64,000 nt of DNA from Pseudomonas schmalbachii (GTDB lineage: Bacteria; Pseudomonadota; Gammaproteobacteria; Pseudomonadales; Pseudomonadaceae): contig NZ_JAELYA010000001.1 of NCBI RefSeq assembly GCF_017589465.1, positions 868,001 to 932,000 on the forward strand. The letters run 5' to 3'. The position numbers and the translations under genes were made by a program. Shown here one piece after another: positions 61,708 through 64,000 of the stretch (the first letter of the stretch is position 1; every line of letters begins with the position of its first letter). A model generated the notes under the pieces. That model did not search any database. It saw only the letters and a list, made by a program, of their open reading frames with translations, and had not been told where the DNA came from.

Positions 61708-61866
61708 CTAGATTGCTCCCAACAGAACCAGCACCAGCAGGACTACCAGCACGACGCCGACACCACCCGTTGGGCCGTAGCCCCAGCTCCGCGAGTGGGG
61801 ATAAACCGGCAGTACGCCAATCAGGATAAGGATCAGGATGATCAGGAGTATGGTTCCGAGGCTCAT
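61708..61866 (-). CDS. DUF3309 small membrane protein
   Basis: 52 aa. MSLGTILLIILILILIGVLPVYPHSRSWGYGPTGGVGVVLVVLLVLVLLGAI matches the DUF3309 pattern: a hydrophobic start, a P-x-x-P-x-S-R-x-W-G-Y-x-P-T/S-G-G core and a second helix. Start is the ATG preceded by GGAAAGGAGAG. Uncharacterised; common in soil and plant-associated proteobacteria. Confidence 0.88.
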   Translation of the reverse strand: MSLGTILLIILILILIGVLPVYPHSRSWGYGPTGGVGVVLVVLLVLVLLGAI

Positions 61867-61998
61867 GGCATCTCTCCTTTCCCTGTACACGGCAATGAAC
61901 AGGGGAATCTTCGTCGGGATGGGATGGCTGAGTCAGCCGCTCCTGTTTATTCCGACTGACTCGTACGGAGAAGATTCACGGAAATTTCCGGCGCTTTG

Positions 61999-62087
61999 GT
62001 AGGAGCCAGCTTGCTGGCGATCATCCGAGCCGGCCGGCAGTTCCCGTGTTGCGGATGAATCCGGATCGCCAGCAAGCTGGCTCCTAC
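61999..62087. repeat. REP-type inverted pair, family C copy 5
   Basis: GTAGGAGCCAGCTTGCTGGC ... GATCGCCAGCAAGCTGGCTC then CTACAGG, an intact example of the site occupied by the IS110 element elsewhere. Confidence 0.9.
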
Positions 62088-62123
62088 AGGTTCGTAGCAA
62101 ACGCACCCGTTCGCACCAGTGGC

Positions 62124-62750
62124 TCAGGCGACGTGGCGCGGCAGCGATCCCTTGCGCAGGCGCAGGAACATCAGCGCCACCGCCTGCGCATCGCCCAGCG
62201 CGGTGTGCCGGCCATGCACCGGGATATCCAGCGTGCGCGCCAGGGTATCGAAGCGCAGGTCCAGGTGCAGATCGGGAAAGCGCCGGCTGACCTTGCGGTG
62301 ATACAGCCCGGAAACCTCGATGCGCGGGTTGTCCAGCGGCTCGCCCAGTTGCTCGCGCAGGTGCCGCTTGAGCACGGCGACGTCGAAGGACAGGTAGTAG
62401 CCAAGCAGCGGCCGGTCGCCGATGAAGTCCAGCAGCCGGCGCAGCGCCTCGGCCAGCGGCAGTTGCCCCTGCAGATCGGCGCGGCGCAGCTTGTGGATGC
62501 GGATCGACTCGCCGTCCAGGCTCGGCGGCGGCTCGACCAGCAGCTCCAGGCGCTCGCCGAGGATCATCTTGCCGCGCCGGATCAGTACCGCGCCGATGCT
62601 CAGGATGTCCGCGTTGCGCGGGTCCAGGCTGGTGGTTTCGAGGTCGATGGAAACGATTTCCTCGGCATCCTCCGGGGCGTTCAGGCACCAGTACAGGCGG
62701 CGGCGCCAGCCTGACCACTGGTGGGCGGGGATCTTCACGCAAGCGTTCAT
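62124..62750 (-). CDS. DnaQ-like 3'-5' exonuclease
   Basis: 208 aa DEDDh exonuclease. Asp36 and Glu38 (SIDLETTSLD), Asp123 (YLSFDVAVLKRH), and His182/Asp187 (GRHTALGDAQA) form the active site. It resembles the PolC/epsilon-type proteins that in Pseudomonas are encoded next to a DUF294/CBS protein. Start overlaps the stop of that gene by 4 bases, so the two are coupled; the link may be signalling or nucleotide turnover (inference). Confidence 0.94.
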   Translation of the reverse strand: MNACVKIPAHQWSGWRRRLYWCLNAPEDAEEIVSIDLETTSLDPRNADILSIGAVLIRRGKMILGERLELLVEPPPSLDGESIRIHKLRRADLQGQLPLAEALRRLLDFIGDRPLLGYYLSFDVAVLKRHLREQLGEPLDNPRIEVSGLYHRKVSRRFPDLHLDLRFDTLARTLDIPVHGRHTALGDAQAVALMFLRLRKGSLPRHVA

Positions 62751-64000
62751 CGCGTCTCCAGATGGAATTGCCGGGCCAGGCTCTGCTTGAATTTCTTCAC
62801 CACGTGCAGGCCGAAGCGCAGCAGGTCGCGGTCATGACGGTTCAGGCGCGAGACGTCCAGGCCGTGCGCACGACCGTCGCGGGCGCCGTCGAGCTGCTGG
62901 ACCAGGCGCAGGTGCAGGAACAGCTCGAAGGACTCGGCAAGATTGTCGGCCAGGGCTTCGTCCAGCACCCCGCGTTCCTTCAGCTCGGCCAATCGGGCCA
63001 GGGTGCCGCGCACCTCCAGTCCTTCGCGCAGGGCCAGGGCGCGGCTGCCGTGGACGATGGGGAAGATGCCGCCTCGCTTCACATCGAGGTGCGCATCCGA
63101 AGTCTTCAACTGGCCGAGGAAGGTCAGCGGCGTATCGAACTGCAGCGCCGCCGCGGCGATACCACCCAGCCAGCGCTCGCCATCCACGGCGAAATCGGTC
63201 AGGCCCTGGCGCAGCGGTTCGAACAGCTGGCGATTACCGGCCACCGGCCAGGCGTCGGCGAGGATCGACAGGCGCAGCAGTTGCTCCGGGGAGCCTTCCA
63301 GTTGCGTCTGGGTGAGTTCGCGCAGCCAGGCGGAGATCGGTTTACACCACTCGGCGCGGCTGGCCATCACACCGCCCGGGCATGGCGGATAGCCGAACTC
63401 CAGCAGCGCGGCAGTGAAGCGTTCCATCATTCGCAACCCCTGCTCCACCGGCACATCGTCAGCGAGGATCAGGGCGTTGTCCTGGTCGGTCTTCAGCAGT
63501 TGCTCGCCGCGCCCCTCGCTGCCCATCACCAGCAAGCAGCAGCGGCCACGCAGCGCGGGCGGCACCTGGATCTCGAACAACCGTTCGAGCAGTTGCTCGT
63601 TGAGGGTACTGACCAGTTGCATGATGAAACGCAGGCGGATGCCGTTGCCGGACAAGGTGGCGATCAGGCTGTGCAGGGCTTCCGCCGCGCTGCGCAGTTC
63701 GTCCTCGCTGTCGGCGCGGGCGATGCGCATGGCCAGCACATGGGAATGGGTGGAGAACAGGCTGAGCACCTGGGTCAGGTGCAACAGGCCGATCACCTCG
63801 CCATCCTCGCGCACGGCGACGCGCTCGATGCGCAGGCGGGTCATCAGAATCATCGCGTCGAAGAGGAAATCGCCCAGCTCGACGCAGGCCAGCGGACCGT
63901 GCGCCAGCGGGCCGACCGGCTCCTGCTCGGAGCGGCCGTCGCGGAAGTGCGCGGTCATCAGGTCGGTACGGGTGATGATGCCCATCTCGCCATCGACGCG
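62747..64000 (-). CDS. DUF294 nucleotidyltransferase/CBS-domain protein (5' truncated)
   Basis: At least 417 codons; the frame is open to the right edge of the window, so the N terminus (often a cyclic-nucleotide-binding domain) is missing. Visible: part of two CBS repeats (IITRTDLMT; FDAMILMTRLRIERVAVREDGEVIGLLHLTQVLSLF), then the DUF294 nucleotidyltransferase core LVMGSEGRGEQLLKTDQDNALILADD with the G-S-x-G-R-x-E and D-Q-D metal residues, and the C-terminal substrate-binding domain DUF294_C (FDTPLTFLGQLKT ... HLDVKRGGIFPIVHGSRALALREGL). GlnD-like in style. Coupled to the exonuclease. Confidence 0.92.
   Translation of the reverse strand, partial: RVDGEMGIITRTDLMTAHFRDGRSEQEPVGPLAHGPLACVELGDFLFDAMILMTRLRIERVAVREDGEVIGLLHLTQVLSLFSTHSHVLAMRIARADSEDELRSAAEALHSLIATLSGNGIRLRFIMQLVSTLNEQLLERLFEIQVPPALRGRCCLLVMGSEGRGEQLLKTDQDNALILADDVPVEQGLRMMERFTAALLEFGYPPCPGGVMASRAEWCKPISAWLRELTQTQLEGSPEQLLRLSILADAWPVAGNRQLFEPLRQGLTDFAVDGERWLGGIAAAALQFDTPLTFLGQLKTSDAHLDVKRGGIFPIVHGSRALALREGLEVRGTLARLAELKERGVLDEALADNLAESFELFLHLRLVQQLDGARDGRAHGLDVSRLNRHDRDLLRFGLHVVKKFKQSLARQFHLETR

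Overview
The window is high-GC DNA from a Pseudomonas, most likely the P. aeruginosa/citronellolis/nitroreducens side of the genus. The evidence is gene content and order: Entner-Doudoroff genes edd/glk beside gap, an itaconate (rip-like) cluster beside acs, a scp-trpS-yciO-rnm-yciB-yciI-cpx-trkH chain, and many REP-type palindromes typical of the genus. I do not assign a species. No rRNA, tRNA, CRISPR array or prophage was seen. The sequence cuts one gene at each end: a GlxA-type regulator on the left and a DUF294/CBS protein on the right.

Left part (1-17.4 kb). Mostly housekeeping and small envelope genes come first (ppnN, a DUF1615 lipoprotein, two small exported proteins, moaA, a bestrophin-type channel, a LysR regulator). 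They are followed by a minus-strand cluster (15663 down to 8100): GntR regulator, AprA-like flavoprotein, AprB-like ferredoxin, substrate-binding protein, permease, ATPase, HEAT-repeat protein, DUF971 protein. Its substrate is unknown, and it is the best candidate here for an undescribed metabolic system. A tandem-CAP secreted protein and a small hypothetical follow.

Middle (17.5-47 kb). A ureidoglycine aminohydrolase is followed by a LysR regulator and a trehalose operon (otsB, a GH15 glycosidase, otsA) with overlapping genes. Acetyl-CoA synthetase lies next to an itaconate catabolism cluster (ccl, ict, PrpD-like, acyl-CoA dehydrogenase, ich) with a divergent LysR regulator and a palindromic LysR box. 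Next come a LysR/FUSC exporter pair, an MFS transporter, and the glucose genes glk-edd diverging from gap over HexR-like sites. An intact IS110-family element (43407-44631) sits in a REP palindrome; the empty site can be reconstructed, and its leader carries matches to both donor and target, as expected of a bridge RNA. A GH3 beta-glucosidase follows.

Right part (47-64 kb). This part has condensin subunits scpB/scpA, trpS, yciO, rnm, yciB and yciI, a 147-bp MITE with 20-bp perfect inverted repeats, a CpxR/Spy-like/CpxA-type envelope-stress module with a clear CpxR box, a nitroreductase, trkH, ynfA, an SDR, small membrane proteins, a DnaQ-like exonuclease and the truncated DUF294 protein.

Palindromic repeats of at least seven sequence families fill many intergenic gaps. 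In three genes (ccl, the itaconate LysR gene, yciI) the stop codon lies inside such a repeat.
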